A stretch of DNA of 17,327 bases from assembly GCA_020025175.1 (NCBI GenBank), contig JAHHSM010000032.1, positions 1 to 17,327 on the forward strand, given 5' to 3'. The stretch is from Oscillospiraceae bacterium (lineage in GTDB: Bacteria; Bacillota; Clostridia; Oscillospirales; Oscillospiraceae). A program made the position numbers and the translations under genes. This document shows, in pieces, positions 1-8,534 of the stretch. The notes beneath the pieces were generated by a model. That model was given only the letters and a program-made list of their open reading frames with translations, did not search any database and was not told the origin of the DNA. How positions within the stretch are numbered: position 1 is the first letter of the stretch; each line of letters begins with the position of its first letter.

Positions 1-2164
1 TCAGAGAATAGGACTTATGCGTTACATATTCCACCAATTTATCATCATAGGTAAAGGTCAATCCCTTCTCTTTCAGAGACGCAACCAATTCATCCAGCAT
101 AATACGCGCAATACCCTTAAAATTCTCCTCTGTCAGGTGGTTAAAGCAGATAATCTCATCCACACGATTGATAAATTCCGGACGCAGAAACTGATTCAGC
201 GCTTTCATCGCACGGTCACGATCCAATTCACTGATCGTACGATTAAAGCCAACCGAAGCTTCCTTTGTATTTGAACCTGCATTCGATGTCATCACAATCA
301 CTGTATGCTCAAAGTTCACATGACGGCCATGGGAATCCGTGATACGTCCATCATCCAAAATTTGGAGCAATACATTCAAAACATCAGGGTGTGCTTTCTC
401 AATCTCATCAAACAGAACCACCGCATAGGGTTTGCGGCGAATTTTTTCTGTCAGCTGACCGGCCTCATCGTAACCCACATATCCGGGAGGTGTACCAATC
501 AAGCGAGATACACTGTGTTTTTCCATAAACTCAGACATATCCAGACGAATCAAAGCATCAGGGCTATGAAACAGATCCTCTGCCAGACGCTTCACAAGTT
601 CCGTCTTACCTACACCGGTAGAACCTACAAAAATAAAGCTAACTGGCTTATGCTTGGGAGAAATACCAACACGATTACGTCGAATTGCTGCTGCCACAGC
701 ACAAACAGCTTCGTCCTGACCAACGATATGCTCCTTCAGCCTGCTTTCCAATTCAGACAAACTACGGAATTCCTCTTCCTTAATCTTACTTGCAGGAATC
801 TTCGTCCAAAGCTCAATGACACGGGCAAGGTTTTCAATAGACAGCGTCGGATCACCCTCTGCCTTGATTACATCCAGTTCCTCCTGAAGCTGAATTTCCC
901 GGCTCTTGATTTCTGCCTGACGCGCATAGGACTCCTCACTGGTGTCCTCCACCAGCAACTCTTTTTCCTTTTCGTAATCTGCAAGCTCTTTTTCAATCTC
1001 CATACGGCGGTTGATGTTCTTATCTTTCAAATTCACATCAGAGCACGCTTCATCGATCAGGTCGATTGCCTTATCGGGCAGAAAACGATCGGTGATATAC
1101 CGCTCAGACAGCAGCACCGCCTGGCGAAGCACTCCCTCAGGAATTTTTACGCCATGATAACTTTCATAATAGTGCGCAATTCCCTTGAGAATATTCATGG
1201 TATCCTCGATCGTGGGTTCATTGACCGTAACCGGTTGGAAACGGCGCTCCAACGCAGTATCCTTTTCAATATGTTTACGGTATTCTGCAAAGGTCGTTGC
1301 ACCAATAACCTGAATCTCACCGCGCGATAACGCAGGCTTAAGAATATTGGCGGCATTCATGCTGCCTTCTGCATCACCAGCAGAAGCAATATTATGAATT
1401 TCATCGATAACAAGGATAACATTTCCAGTTTTCTTGACTTCTTCTATTAAGCCCTTCATACGGCTTTCAAACTGACCGCGGAACTGCGTACCTGCAACCA
1501 GAGCTGTGAGATCCAGTAAATATACTTCCTTATTGCGCAGCTTGTATGGTACGTCTCCATTGACAATGCGTTGTGCAAGTCCTTCCGCAATCGCTGTTTT
1601 ACCTACACCGGGTTCACCAATAAGACAAGGATTATTCTTCTGACGACGATTTAAAATCTGGATCACACGTTCAATTTCCGTTTCACGTCCGATCATATTG
1701 TCCAATTCTCCGGCTTTCGCTCGTCCGGTCAAGTTGATACAATAATTCTCCAAAAACTTCTTCTTGCCAGGCTTCTTGGGCGCATGTGCCTTTGTCTCAC
1801 TGGCTGCACTACCGTCCTGCTCCTCATTTTTACTGTTTTCTCCACCAAAAAGACGATTTAAAAACGGGAAAGTTGCGGTTTTCCCCTCATCGCCGTCATC
1901 GTCATCATCGCCGTCCATATCCATCAAAGATAGATTGTCCATATTCTCTGCACCGCCAAATGCCTGCATCATCTCTTCAGTAATTTTTTCCAATTCCTCA
2001 TCTGTGATTCCCATACGTTTCATCATTTCATCGACCTGAGGAATCCCCAAAGCTTTGGCGCAGCTAAGGCACAGACCTTCATTGACAGGCTTTCCATTCT
2101 CCATCTTAGAGATATAAACGACTGCCATATATTTTTTACATCTAGAACAAAGTGTCGGTTGCAT
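1..2164 (-). CDS. clpE: ClpE-type AAA+ protein unfoldase (ATP-dependent Clp protease ATP-binding subunit), 3' end beyond window
   Basis: Hexameric Hsp100 unfoldase that would deliver substrates to ClpP or remodel aggregates in the cytosol. The 721 residues visible start at an ATG preceded by a perfect AGGAGG. Residues 6-9 and 32-35 form a CxxC...CxxC zinc finger. There is no Clp_N double repeat. An Asp-rich linker (about 82-94) leads to the first AAA domain: Walker A GEPGVGKT at 183-190, Walker B VIDEIHN near 251, GATT sensor motif and an ERRFQPV segment. A short Glu/Lys-rich middle region (about 370-450) follows, then the second AAA domain with Walker A GSTGVGKT near 512 and LFDEIEKAHPD near 580. 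Zinc finger plus missing Clp_N is the ClpE architecture rather than ClpC or ClpB. It lies 17 bp after the cvpA-like gene, as the last visible gene of the operon. No CtsR-like heptamer repeat is visible in the short upstream gap, so heat-shock control is not evident. The extreme C-terminus is outside the window. Confidence 0.9.
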   Translation of the reverse strand, partial: MQPTLCSRCKKYMAVVYISKMENGKPVNEGLCLSCAKALGIPQVDEMMKRMGITDEELEKITEEMMQAFGGAENMDNLSLMDMDGDDDDDGDEGKTATFPFLNRLFGGENSKNEEQDGSAASETKAHAPKKPGKKKFLENYCINLTGRAKAGELDNMIGRETEIERVIQILNRRQKNNPCLIGEPGVGKTAIAEGLAQRIVNGDVPYKLRNKEVYLLDLTALVAGTQFRGQFESRMKGLIEEVKKTGNVILVIDEIHNIASAGDAEGSMNAANILKPALSRGEIQVIGATTFAEYRKHIEKDTALERRFQPVTVNEPTIEDTMNILKGIAHYYESYHGVKIPEGVLRQAVLLSERYITDRFLPDKAIDLIDEACSDVNLKDKNINRRMEIEKELADYEKEKELLVEDTSEESYARQAEIKSREIQLQEELDVIKAEGDPTLSIENLARVIELWTKIPASKIKEEEFRSLSELESRLKEHIVGQDEAVCAVAAAIRRNRVGISPKHKPVSFIFVGSTGVGKTELVKRLAEDLFHSPDALIRLDMSEFMEKHSVSRLIGTPPGYVGYDEAGQLTEKIRRKPYAVVLFDEIEKAHPDVLNVLLQILDDGRITDSHGRHVNFEHTVIVMTSNAGSNTKEASVGFNRTISELDRDRAMKALNQFLRPEFINRVDEIICFNHLTEENFKGIARIMLDELVASLKEKGLTFTYDDKLVEYVTHKSYSL

Positions 2165-2181
2165 GTTTACCTCCTAAAAAA

Positions 2182-2865
2182 TCACAAGCCGGATACCATT
2201 GATATAGGATTCAGCGTTGCAAAAAAACGAAACAGAACTGTTTGCTGTACAACTCCCTCAGGAACTCCACTGCCAAAAAACTGCACAGCCCAGACAAGCG
2301 CAAATAAGATGAGGCTTCCCTGAATCAGACCAAAAACCCCTCCGCCAACAGCATCCATCAAATGTATGCCGGGCACAGAAGTCAGCAATCCAAAAATCCT
2401 TGAGAAAATCTTCAGCGCAATAAGCAAAACAACGAACGAAACCAAAAACAAAACTGCATGAACAATTGATTCAATCATACTTTCTACTGCAGTCTGTACG
2501 ATTGCCTGCCCGGTTGCGTGAACCTGTTCCATTACATCCTGTGCCAATTTTTCTGCTGTGCCCTGATATAATCCCATTGCAGAAAAAAGTCCTTCTGCAT
2601 CTCCCTGCGAGGCAGGAGCGCTTGTTGGTATATGTTCTTGTGCATATGTTGCAAACCGCAGCTCAATCTGCTCGGAAATCATTGGTGTAATACCCTTTAT
2701 CACAACAGGTGTTGCCTGATTGGAAATCACCACTGCACCAACCAACGCTGCAACTACCACTATAATTCCAATTACACTTTTAAATGCACCTCGACGCCAT
2801 CCAAGCACTGTGCACAGTGCTAAAATCAACACTAAGATACCATCTATTATAACAGCCGTTTGCAT
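2182..2865 (-). CDS. CvpA family membrane protein
   Basis: Predicted inner-membrane protein of 227 residues with the CvpA (colicin V production-like) layout: hydrophobic segments at about 5-22 and 31-48, a soluble middle of about 85 residues, then hydrophobic segments at about 136-153 and 177-197. The Gly-rich LMDAVGGGVFGLIQGSLI stretch (about 169-186) is typical of the family. The biochemical role of CvpA proteins is not settled; in other bacteria they affect envelope homeostasis. I chose the ATG at 2865 because an AGTGGGG lies 9 nt upstream. A GTG at 2880 in the same frame would add five residues but lacks a ribosome binding site. It sits 37 bp after the DUF5711 gene and 17 bp before clpE, in the same operon. 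Confidence 0.85.
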   Translation of the reverse strand: MQTAVIIDGILVLILALCTVLGWRRGAFKSVIGIIVVVAALVGAVVISNQATPVVIKGITPMISEQIELRFATYAQEHIPTSAPASQGDAEGLFSAMGLYQGTAEKLAQDVMEQVHATGQAIVQTAVESMIESIVHAVLFLVSFVVLLIALKIFSRIFGLLTSVPGIHLMDAVGGGVFGLIQGSLILFALVWAVQFFGSGVPEGVVQQTVLFRFFATLNPISMVSGL

Positions 2866-2902
2866 GAATTGATACCCCACTTAAAAAAACGTTACAAAAA
2901 GT

Positions 2903-4159
2903 TTACGGAATCAGCAAAGAAATTTCATTTGCCCCAATTAGCCAAACAGAACCATCATTACGCATGCAGGAAGCCTCTGCTCTTTCTGTCTGTGTAAATA
3001 CAGCATATTCGGTAAGATCCTTATTATAGACCACCAATTTATCCGCATACAACACCGCAATATAGCGACCTGCAGCCGAAAGGTCCAATACCTCTGCTGA
3101 AATATCCAGTTCTGCAATGGTTTCTCCATCCGATCCAAGGGTAACCAGCTTGCCGTTGGTTCCAGCGCGGTGGCGATTCAAAGCCAGTGCTGCAAAACCG
3201 TCTCCCTCATCAGAAAAATCGCGCAAATACGGAAACTCATACTGGTAAGTTGCATTTACCTCCCCGTCAGAAGAAGCCAGCACAGCCGCCCGATCTGCAA
3301 CACAAAGCGTTTGTCCATTTAAAGAACCAATCGACAGCACCATTATGTTTTCTAAGGAAAATTTCGCATAAGGCTCTTCGCGATCAAGCTTATAAACGAT
3401 CATCTCTGAAGCAAAAAGGCCGTTTTCCTGCCCCAACGTATGCGCTAACATGTACTTGCAGTCTTCCGTTACATATGCATTCAGTACAAACCGTGTAGCG
3501 GAATCAAATTCGAAAACCTTTTCCATCTTTGCATTGTAAACGGTAACACATCCTCTTTGGCTCTTTTTTTGTGATGTAACTGCAAGCCAATCAGATCGAT
3601 TTAACGATGCAGAATAGATTCCCATTCCATCTTCCAGAGATATTCGCAGCTTTTCCCCCTTCTCATCAAATACCAGCAGATTTTTTCCGCCGATATCATA
3701 TGCTACCGCCGCACTGCTGCCAATATCGACCGCCGGTGTTTCCATCTGAATGTCTCCCTTAAACAATTCATTTCCATGGTAGTCATAAACAACAGTTCCT
3801 TTATTAGATGCATGTACCAGATACTTTTCAAATACCGCAAAGCAGTTACTATTACCTCTATCATACCGGAATGCCGTAGTTTCTCCCACAGTATTCTGAT
3901 CTGTACCCATATAAGAAATATCACGCCGAATCGCATCAAAATTGATATCATCCCAATAAATTGTCAACACCACCGCAGCAAAGACGATAACCAGCACAAG
4001 CAGCATAGAAACAATACGTTTCCACAATGTAGGCCGTTCGGCTTTACGCCGTTTTTTTTCTTCGAGTCGTTCTGCACGTTGTTTCTCTTCTATGGCCGCA
4101 GTGAGATCGATGATATTTTGATGGTCTTCACAGTTCATTTTACGTTTCTTTTCATCCAT
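2903..4159 (-). CDS. DUF5711-like membrane-anchored beta-propeller protein
   Basis: A 418-residue protein with a highly charged cytoplasmic tail (1-47, rich in Glu, Lys and Arg, probably helical), one transmembrane helix (about 48-69) and a large C-terminal part of recurring beta-rich blades such as YLVHASNKGTVVYDYHG and RYIAVLYADKLVVYNKD. This is the layout I associate with DUF5711, a clostridial family of unknown function. Net charge before the helix suggests the propeller faces outside. The start overlaps the truA stop by 8 nt (ATGGATGA), implying translational coupling. A Met eight codons in is an alternative start. No catalytic motif is visible, so a sensor, scaffold or ligand-binding role is only a guess. 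The family assignment is from memory of its architecture. Confidence 0.8.
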   Translation of the reverse strand: MDEKKRKMNCEDHQNIIDLTAAIEEKQRAERLEEKKRRKAERPTLWKRIVSMLLVLVIVFAAVVLTIYWDDINFDAIRRDISYMGTDQNTVGETTAFRYDRGNSNCFAVFEKYLVHASNKGTVVYDYHGNELFKGDIQMETPAVDIGSSAAVAYDIGGKNLLVFDEKGEKLRISLEDGMGIYSASLNRSDWLAVTSQKKSQRGCVTVYNAKMEKVFEFDSATRFVLNAYVTEDCKYMLAHTLGQENGLFASEMIVYKLDREEPYAKFSLENIMVLSIGSLNGQTLCVADRAAVLASSDGEVNATYQYEFPYLRDFSDEGDGFAALALNRHRAGTNGKLVTLGSDGETIAELDISAEVLDLSAAGRYIAVLYADKLVVYNKDLTEYAVFTQTERAEASCMRNDGSVWLIGANEISLLIP

Positions 4160-4910
4160 TCAGACGCTCATCCTCATACCAAAGTTTTGTCATATATAAT
4201 CCGCCAGGCGGTACTGTTGGTCCCGCCAATGTTCTATTGCCGCTTTCTAAAATGGCCGGAATATCTTCCGGTTTCAATTTACCCTCTGCTGCATAAAGAA
4301 CCGTCCCCATAATCGCACGCACCATATTATACAAAAAACCATTGGCGCAAACTTTCATTTCAAGCAAATCACCATTGCGTGTTACATAGCAGTAATGAAT
4401 TGTACGCACAGTACTCTTCACATCCGTTCCCACACTGCGGACCGCTGCAAAATCATGAGTTCCTTCGAACATCCGTGCAGCGCAATCCATGATTTCCTCA
4501 TCCAAAATTTTGGGATAAAAATACGCTCTATGCACGTAAAAAGGATTATTGATTCTGGAATTATAAACACGATATGTGTATTCCTTCTTCACACAAGAGC
4601 CAATCGCATTGAATTCATCTGGCACTTCATATGCCGCCTGCACCGCAATATCCTCCGGCAAACGTACATTGATTGCCAGTGGCAGACGGTCACATGGGAT
4701 TGTCATATCTGTATGAAAATTGGCAATATAATGCTCTGCATGAACACCAGCATCTGTCCTTCCGGCCCCCACAAGATGAATTCGCTCACCTGCAAGACCC
4801 GAAATCGCTTTTTCAAGCGTTCCAGCAACCGTTACATCCTTTTTTTGCACCTGCCAACCATGATATGCTGTACCGTTATACATGAGTTTTAATGCAATAT
4901 TTTTCCGCAT
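4152..4910 (-). CDS. truA: tRNA pseudouridine(38-40) synthase TruA
   Basis: Isomerises uridine to pseudouridine at positions 38-40 in the anticodon stem-loop of tRNAs. The 252 residues match the usual family length. The N-terminal YNGTAYHGWQVQ (11-22) and the catalytic motif GRTDAGVHA (50-58), with D53 as the nucleophile, are intact. The second half keeps the KEYTYRVYN segment and FLYNMVRAIMGT, both typical of TruA. The ATG has an AAGGAG six to seven nt upstream. It follows ecfT by 23 bp. ecfA1-ecfA2-ecfT-truA is a common order in Firmicutes, although there it is usually embedded among ribosomal protein genes, which are absent here. Confidence 0.97.
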   Translation of the reverse strand: MRKNIALKLMYNGTAYHGWQVQKKDVTVAGTLEKAISGLAGERIHLVGAGRTDAGVHAEHYIANFHTDMTIPCDRLPLAINVRLPEDIAVQAAYEVPDEFNAIGSCVKKEYTYRVYNSRINNPFYVHRAYFYPKILDEEIMDCAARMFEGTHDFAAVRSVGTDVKSTVRTIHYCYVTRNGDLLEMKVCANGFLYNMVRAIMGTVLYAAEGKLKPEDIPAILESGNRTLAGPTVPPGGLYMTKLWYEDERLNG

Positions 4911-4933
4911 AGTGGCTCCTTACCCCTTATAAA

Positions 4934-5737
4934 TTAATAACCGAATCGGCTGACGATCACAACTGTAATCGTTATGACTGTGGTTAAAAGGATACACAGC
5001 AAATCACGTTTCTGATAACGCAGGACATGCAATTTTGTGCGACCTTCTCCACCGCAATAACAGCGACATTCCATTGCTGTTGCCAGCTCATCGGCGCGGC
5101 GGAACGCACTGATGAACAGCGGCACTAAAATCGGCACCATTGCTTTAGCGCGCCTGAATATATTCCCAGTTTCAAAGTCTGCCCCGCGCGCCTTTTGGGC
5201 AGAGATAATTTTATCCGCTTCCTCAATGAGTGTTGGAATAAACCGCAGCGCAATACTCATCATCATTGCAAGCTCGTGAACAGGTACGTAGATCTTTTTT
5301 AATGGATTCAGCAAATTCTCAATTGCATCTGTCAGTGCAATCGGACTTGTAGTATACGTCATTAAAAAAGTACCCATAATCAGCAGCGTAATGCGGATCA
5401 CCATAAATACAGCGGACCAGATGCCCTCTACTGTCAATGTAAACACCCAGAAGGAAGCAATCTCACGCCCCGGTGTATAAAACATATTTAGAATTGCAGT
5501 AAAAATCAAGATAATGATTAACGGCTTCATACCCTTGATCAGTGACTTGAATCCAACCTTTGATATTTTTACGCTGATAAATAGAAACAACGCCAAAATC
5601 CCATAAGAAACAAACGATTTTGCGCAGAACAATGCAATGATATAAATAACCACCATCATTAGCTTTGTTCTCGGATCCAAACGATGCGCCAGTGTATTCC
5701 CCGGAAAATACTGACCTAATGTGATATCCTTCAGCAT
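4934..5737 (-). CDS. ecfT: Energy-coupling factor transporter transmembrane protein EcfT
   Basis: Membrane scaffold of a group II (shared) ECF transporter, linking the two ATPases to exchangeable substrate-binding S proteins for vitamins and related cofactors. The 267 residues have the usual layout: HRLDPRTKL near the N-terminus (18-26), several membrane helices, then the two cytoplasmic coupling motifs. The first is AQKARGADF (ARG at 183-185). The second is the AMECRCYCGGEGRT form (221-234), where the classical Ala-Arg-Gly is replaced by Cys-Arg-Cys. The start overlaps the ecfA2 stop by 7 nt (ATGCTGA), with an AGGGGG nine nt upstream, so the two are probably translationally coupled. No S-component gene is in this window. 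Confidence 0.96.
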   Translation of the reverse strand: MLKDITLGQYFPGNTLAHRLDPRTKLMMVVIYIIALFCAKSFVSYGILALFLFISVKISKVGFKSLIKGMKPLIIILIFTAILNMFYTPGREIASFWVFTLTVEGIWSAVFMVIRITLLIMGTFLMTYTTSPIALTDAIENLLNPLKKIYVPVHELAMMMSIALRFIPTLIEEADKIISAQKARGADFETGNIFRRAKAMVPILVPLFISAFRRADELATAMECRCYCGGEGRTKLHVLRYQKRDLLCILLTTVITITVVIVSRFGY

Positions 5738-6597
5738 ACTGCTTCGCCCCCTTTCAGGCGCAGCAACTGCTGTTTTAGCTCTTCAATCGTATAAACCGCA
5801 GGATCAACCGCCAGTCCGCGCGCCCGAAGTGCCAAAGCAATCTGTGTGACTCCGGGTATACCAAGGCCGATTTTTATCAGCTCCTGTGCTCTAGCAAACA
5901 CTTCCCGTGGTGTACCATCCATAACAATGTGCGCATCATCTAATACCACAATGCGTGTTGCGTTATGTGCGATTTCTTCCATGCTGTGGCTCACCAAAAG
6001 CACTGTATTTCCTTTTGCACGGTGATACTGCCGAATTTCCGCAAGAATACTTTCACAACCTGCAGGATCTAACCCGGCAGTTGGTTCATCCAAAATCAAT
6101 ACTTCCGGATTCATCGCAAGCACACCTGCAATCGCAACACGGCGTTTTTGTCCGCCAGAGAGCTCAAATGGTGACTTGTCAAGCCATTCCTCCATAATTC
6201 CCACAAAGCCTGCTGCTTCACGAACACGGTAATCAATCTCATCCTCTGAAAGTCCCATGTTTTTGGGCCCAAAGGCAATGTCTTTATATACCGTTTCTTC
6301 AAACAGCTGATACTCAGGATACTGAAATACCATCCCCACATGAAAACGGGTTTGCTGCGTGATCGTCGGTGATGCCCAGATATCCTGACCATTAAAATAT
6401 ACCCTGCCCTCAGTTGGTTTCAGCAAACCATTAAGGTGCTGGATAAAGGTCGATTTACCTGAACCCGTATGCCCGATAACGCCCAAAAATTCTCCGGGAC
6501 GTACTTCAAAATCAATATGCTCGATCGCATTGCGCTGGAACGGTGTTCCTGCGCTATATGTATGCGTCAGATTTTCAACTTTTAAAATTGGTTCCAC
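5731..6597 (-). CDS. ecfA2: Energy-coupling factor transporter ATPase EcfA2
   Basis: One of the two ATPases that drive the ECF transporter. The 288 residues carry Walker A GHTGSGKST (42-50), Q-loop FQYPEYQLFEETV (91-103, characteristic of EcfA2 rather than EcfA1), signature LSGGQ (146-150), Walker B LILDEP (167-172) and the switch His204. Translation starts at GTG. The nearest purine-rich ribosome binding site (GAGGGG) is about 12 nt away, longer than ideal, but no other start fits and the first residues MEPILKVENLTHTYS are normal for the family. It follows ecfA1 by 27 bp. Confidence 0.96.
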   Translation of the reverse strand: MEPILKVENLTHTYSAGTPFQRNAIEHIDFEVRPGEFLGVIGHTGSGKSTFIQHLNGLLKPTEGRVYFNGQDIWASPTITQQTRFHVGMVFQYPEYQLFEETVYKDIAFGPKNMGLSEDEIDYRVREAAGFVGIMEEWLDKSPFELSGGQKRRVAIAGVLAMNPEVLILDEPTAGLDPAGCESILAEIRQYHRAKGNTVLLVSHSMEEIAHNATRIVVLDDAHIVMDGTPREVFARAQELIKIGLGIPGVTQIALALRARGLAVDPAVYTIEELKQQLLRLKGGEAVC

Positions 6598-6624
6598 GAA
6601 TCGTCTTATCCCCTCGGAAACATT

Positions 6625-7473
6625 TTATTTTTTCAGCGCCGCACAAATCGCATCGGCGCATTCATCTACAGAAATCGCATCAAGCGGCACATCCACGCCA
6701 TCCTGGCGCAAATCATACAGCAGCTTCACCGTTTCCGGCACCGTAAGTCCGATTTTACGCAGTTCATTCACTTGCTGAAAAATCTCACGCGGTGCCCCGT
6801 CCAAATATACTTCGCCTTTATTCATTACAATCAGGCGGTCTGCTATCTCCGTTTCTTCCATGTGGTGGGTAATCATGATAATTGTAATTTTCTTTTCTTT
6901 ATTGAGATGGCAAACAGTTTCCAATACATCTCGGCGGCCTCTGGGATCCAGCATCGCCGTTGCTTCATCTAACACGATGCATTCCGGCTCCATCGCAATA
7001 ACGCCAGCAATCGCGATGCGCTGCTTTTGTCCGCCGGAAAGCAAATGAGGTGCATGTTTTGCAAAGTCCGACATCCCCACCGCAGCAAGCGCAGCGTCAA
7101 CACGCTGACGAATTTCTTCTGTTGGTACGCCCAGATTTTCAGGTGCAAATGCCACATCTTCTTCGACAACATTGGCCACAATCTGGTTGTCCGGATTCTG
7201 AAAAACCATGCCTACGCGGCGGCGAATCTCCATCAGAACCGCTTCATTGGCAGTATCATATTGACCAACCCAAACTTTACCGCCGCTTGGCAGCCATACC
7301 GCATTAAACTGTTTTGCCAGAGTTGACTTTCCACTGCCATTATGTCCCAGAATCGCAACAAGGCTGCCACGCTCAATCGTAAGATTGATGTTCTTTAAAA
7401 CAGGAACACTTTCTTCCCCTTCTTTCGCCGGGTAAGAAAAGCAAAGGTTCTCCGTTTTCAGCATATCCATCAT
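6625..7473 (-). CDS. ecfA1: Energy-coupling factor transporter ATPase EcfA1
   Basis: Partner ATPase of EcfA2. The 282 residues carry Walker A GHNGSGKST (43-51), the EcfA1-type Q-loop FQNPDNQIVANVVEEDVAF (91-109), signature LSGGQ (145-149), Walker B CIVLDE (165-170) followed by ATAMLDP, and the switch His203. The start has AAGGAGAG eight nt upstream. Two adjacent ATG codons are present and the first was taken. The gene is separated from the upstream methyltransferase stop by only 18 bp, which holds its ribosome binding site, so it is transcribed from the 8418-8447 promoter. Confidence 0.96.
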   Translation of the reverse strand: MMDMLKTENLCFSYPAKEGEESVPVLKNINLTIERGSLVAILGHNGSGKSTLAKQFNAVWLPSGGKVWVGQYDTANEAVLMEIRRRVGMVFQNPDNQIVANVVEEDVAFAPENLGVPTEEIRQRVDAALAAVGMSDFAKHAPHLLSGGQKQRIAIAGVIAMEPECIVLDEATAMLDPRGRRDVLETVCHLNKEKKITIIMITHHMEETEIADRLIVMNKGEVYLDGAPREIFQQVNELRKIGLTVPETVKLLYDLRQDGVDVPLDAISVDECADAICAALKK

Positions 7474-7491
7474 GAGACGCTCTCCTTAAAA

Positions 7492-8361
7492 TCAATAGTG
7501 GTCGGATATCCAGCGGCCGGTTGCTCCACAAGGCAGTGCCATGCCGGTTTCTGTCACAGGCAGGCCCAGTTCTGCGCACTCCGTATGACCGCCGTATTTT
7601 TCTCCCACCAGCAGGTTCAAAATATAGCCCAGCACAGAAGGTGCAAGTCCCGTGGTATAGGAGTTTAAAATAATAAACAGAGGATCATCCGAAAGAACTC
7701 CAGCGCAGAGCTTCACAAAAGGATACAGATTCTGCTCCAGCTTCCATACTTCGCCGGAAGGTCCACGACCATAGGAAGGCGGGTCCATAATGATCGCATC
7801 ATACTTCTTTCCGCGGCGAATTTCTCGCTCAACAAACTTAGCACAATCATCCACGATCCAGCGAATCGGCGCATCTTCCAAATGAGACGCGCGCGCATTA
7901 TCCTTTGCCCATGCAACCATGCCCTTTGCTGCGTCCACATGGCAGACACTCGCGCCAGCTGCAGCGCAGGCAATCGTTGCCGCACCGGTATATGCAAACA
8001 AATTCAATACGCGGATCGGTCGATCGGCACGACGAATTTTATCCATGGCAAAATCCCAGTTTACTGCTTGTTCCGGAAACAAACCGGTGTGCTTAAAATT
8101 CATTGGTTTGACATGAAAGGTCAATTCCTTATAGCGCACTGCCCACTGTTCAGGCAATTTTTTACGCTCCCAGTGTCCACCTCCGGTGTTAGAACGCAGA
8201 TATCGTGCATCAGGATGATTCCATGCACTATTTTTTCTCGGTGCCTCCCAAATAGCCTGTGGGTCCGGACGCACCAAAATCTGACGGTTCCAGCGTTCCA
8301 GCTTTTCGCCGTCGCCACAATCCATCAATTCATAATCTTTCCATTGATCTGCGATCCACAT
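7492..8361 (-). CDS. Class I SAM-dependent methyltransferase, RlmI/RlmK-like (probable rRNA methyltransferase)
   Basis: A 289-residue Rossmann-fold methyltransferase. Motif I is VLNLFAYTGAAT (118-129). An acidic residue binding SAM ribose is expected at D143 in HVDAAKG. The catalytic-type loop is DPPSYGRGP (193-201). FPEQAVNWD before motif I and the YTGAATIA pattern resemble the COG1092 group that includes the 23S rRNA methyltransferase RlmI. The N-terminal PUA domain of RlmI is missing, so the exact RNA target is unknown. The start has AAGGAG ten nt upstream and is the first gene after the operon promoter. With truA downstream, this operon carries at least one RNA-modification enzyme. Confidence 0.85.
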   Translation of the reverse strand: MWIADQWKDYELMDCGDGEKLERWNRQILVRPDPQAIWEAPRKNSAWNHPDARYLRSNTGGGHWERKKLPEQWAVRYKELTFHVKPMNFKHTGLFPEQAVNWDFAMDKIRRADRPIRVLNLFAYTGAATIACAAAGASVCHVDAAKGMVAWAKDNARASHLEDAPIRWIVDDCAKFVEREIRRGKKYDAIIMDPPSYGRGPSGEVWKLEQNLYPFVKLCAGVLSDDPLFIILNSYTTGLAPSVLGYILNLLVGEKYGGHTECAELGLPVTETGMALPCGATGRWISDHY

Positions 8362-8404
8362 ATCAGCATACTCCTTTACCTACACAGCAATCTATAATAA
8401 CGGC

Positions 8405-8422
8405 ATAATATCATGATATTAT
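8405..8422. promoter_or_regulatory. Perfect 18-bp palindrome, candidate operator
   Basis: ATAATATCATGATATTAT is identical to its own reverse complement. It covers nearly all of the -10 element and the expected start point (near 8411) of the minus-strand operon promoter, so a dimeric regulator bound here would block RNA polymerase. The cognate regulator is not recognisable. An AT-rich palindrome could arise by chance, but its placement at the promoter is suggestive. Confidence 0.45.
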
Positions 8423-8447
8423 ACTATAAAAAGAGTCGCCCCGTCAA
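8418..8447 (-). promoter_or_regulatory. Sigma-A promoter for the methyltransferase-ecf-truA-DUF5711-cvpA-clpE operon
   Basis: On the minus strand TTGACG (8447-8442) is separated by 18 bp from a consensus TATAAT (8423-8418). The predicted transcript starts near 8411 and has a leader of about 50 nt before the methyltransferase ATG at 8361. It is the only convincing promoter I see for this operon. Confidence 0.75.
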
Positions 8448-8474
8448 TATTTTGCACGCTTTTCCCCATCTTTC

Positions 8475-8503
8475 TTGCACAGACCCATAACACATGCTAT
8501 AAT
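8475..8503 (+). promoter_or_regulatory. Extended -10 sigma-A promoter for queH
   Basis: TTGCAC (8475-8480), a 17-bp spacer and TATAAT (8498-8503), preceded by TG one base upstream of the -10 (extended -10). The leader to the queH ATG at 8535 is about 25 nt. The -35 boxes of this promoter and the divergent operon promoter are about 27 bp apart. Confidence 0.8.
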
Positions 8504-8534
8504 AGCAGCAACTTACAAACGGGAGATTTTTTCT

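Noticed and set aside
305..1330. 341-codon plus-strand open frame
   Set aside because: It lies entirely antisense to the clpE-type gene, has no ribosome binding site or recognisable domain, and its open frame follows from the codon pattern of the real gene.
2866..2880. GTG start five codons upstream for the CvpA-like protein
   Set aside because: There is no ribosome binding site before it, and its own bases form the AGTGGGG that precedes the ATG at 2865. It remains possible but less likely.
8475..8534. Upstream in-frame ATG for queH
   Set aside because: It coincides with the -35 element of the queH promoter, so it cannot be in the transcript. The ATG at 8535 has a proper ribosome binding site.
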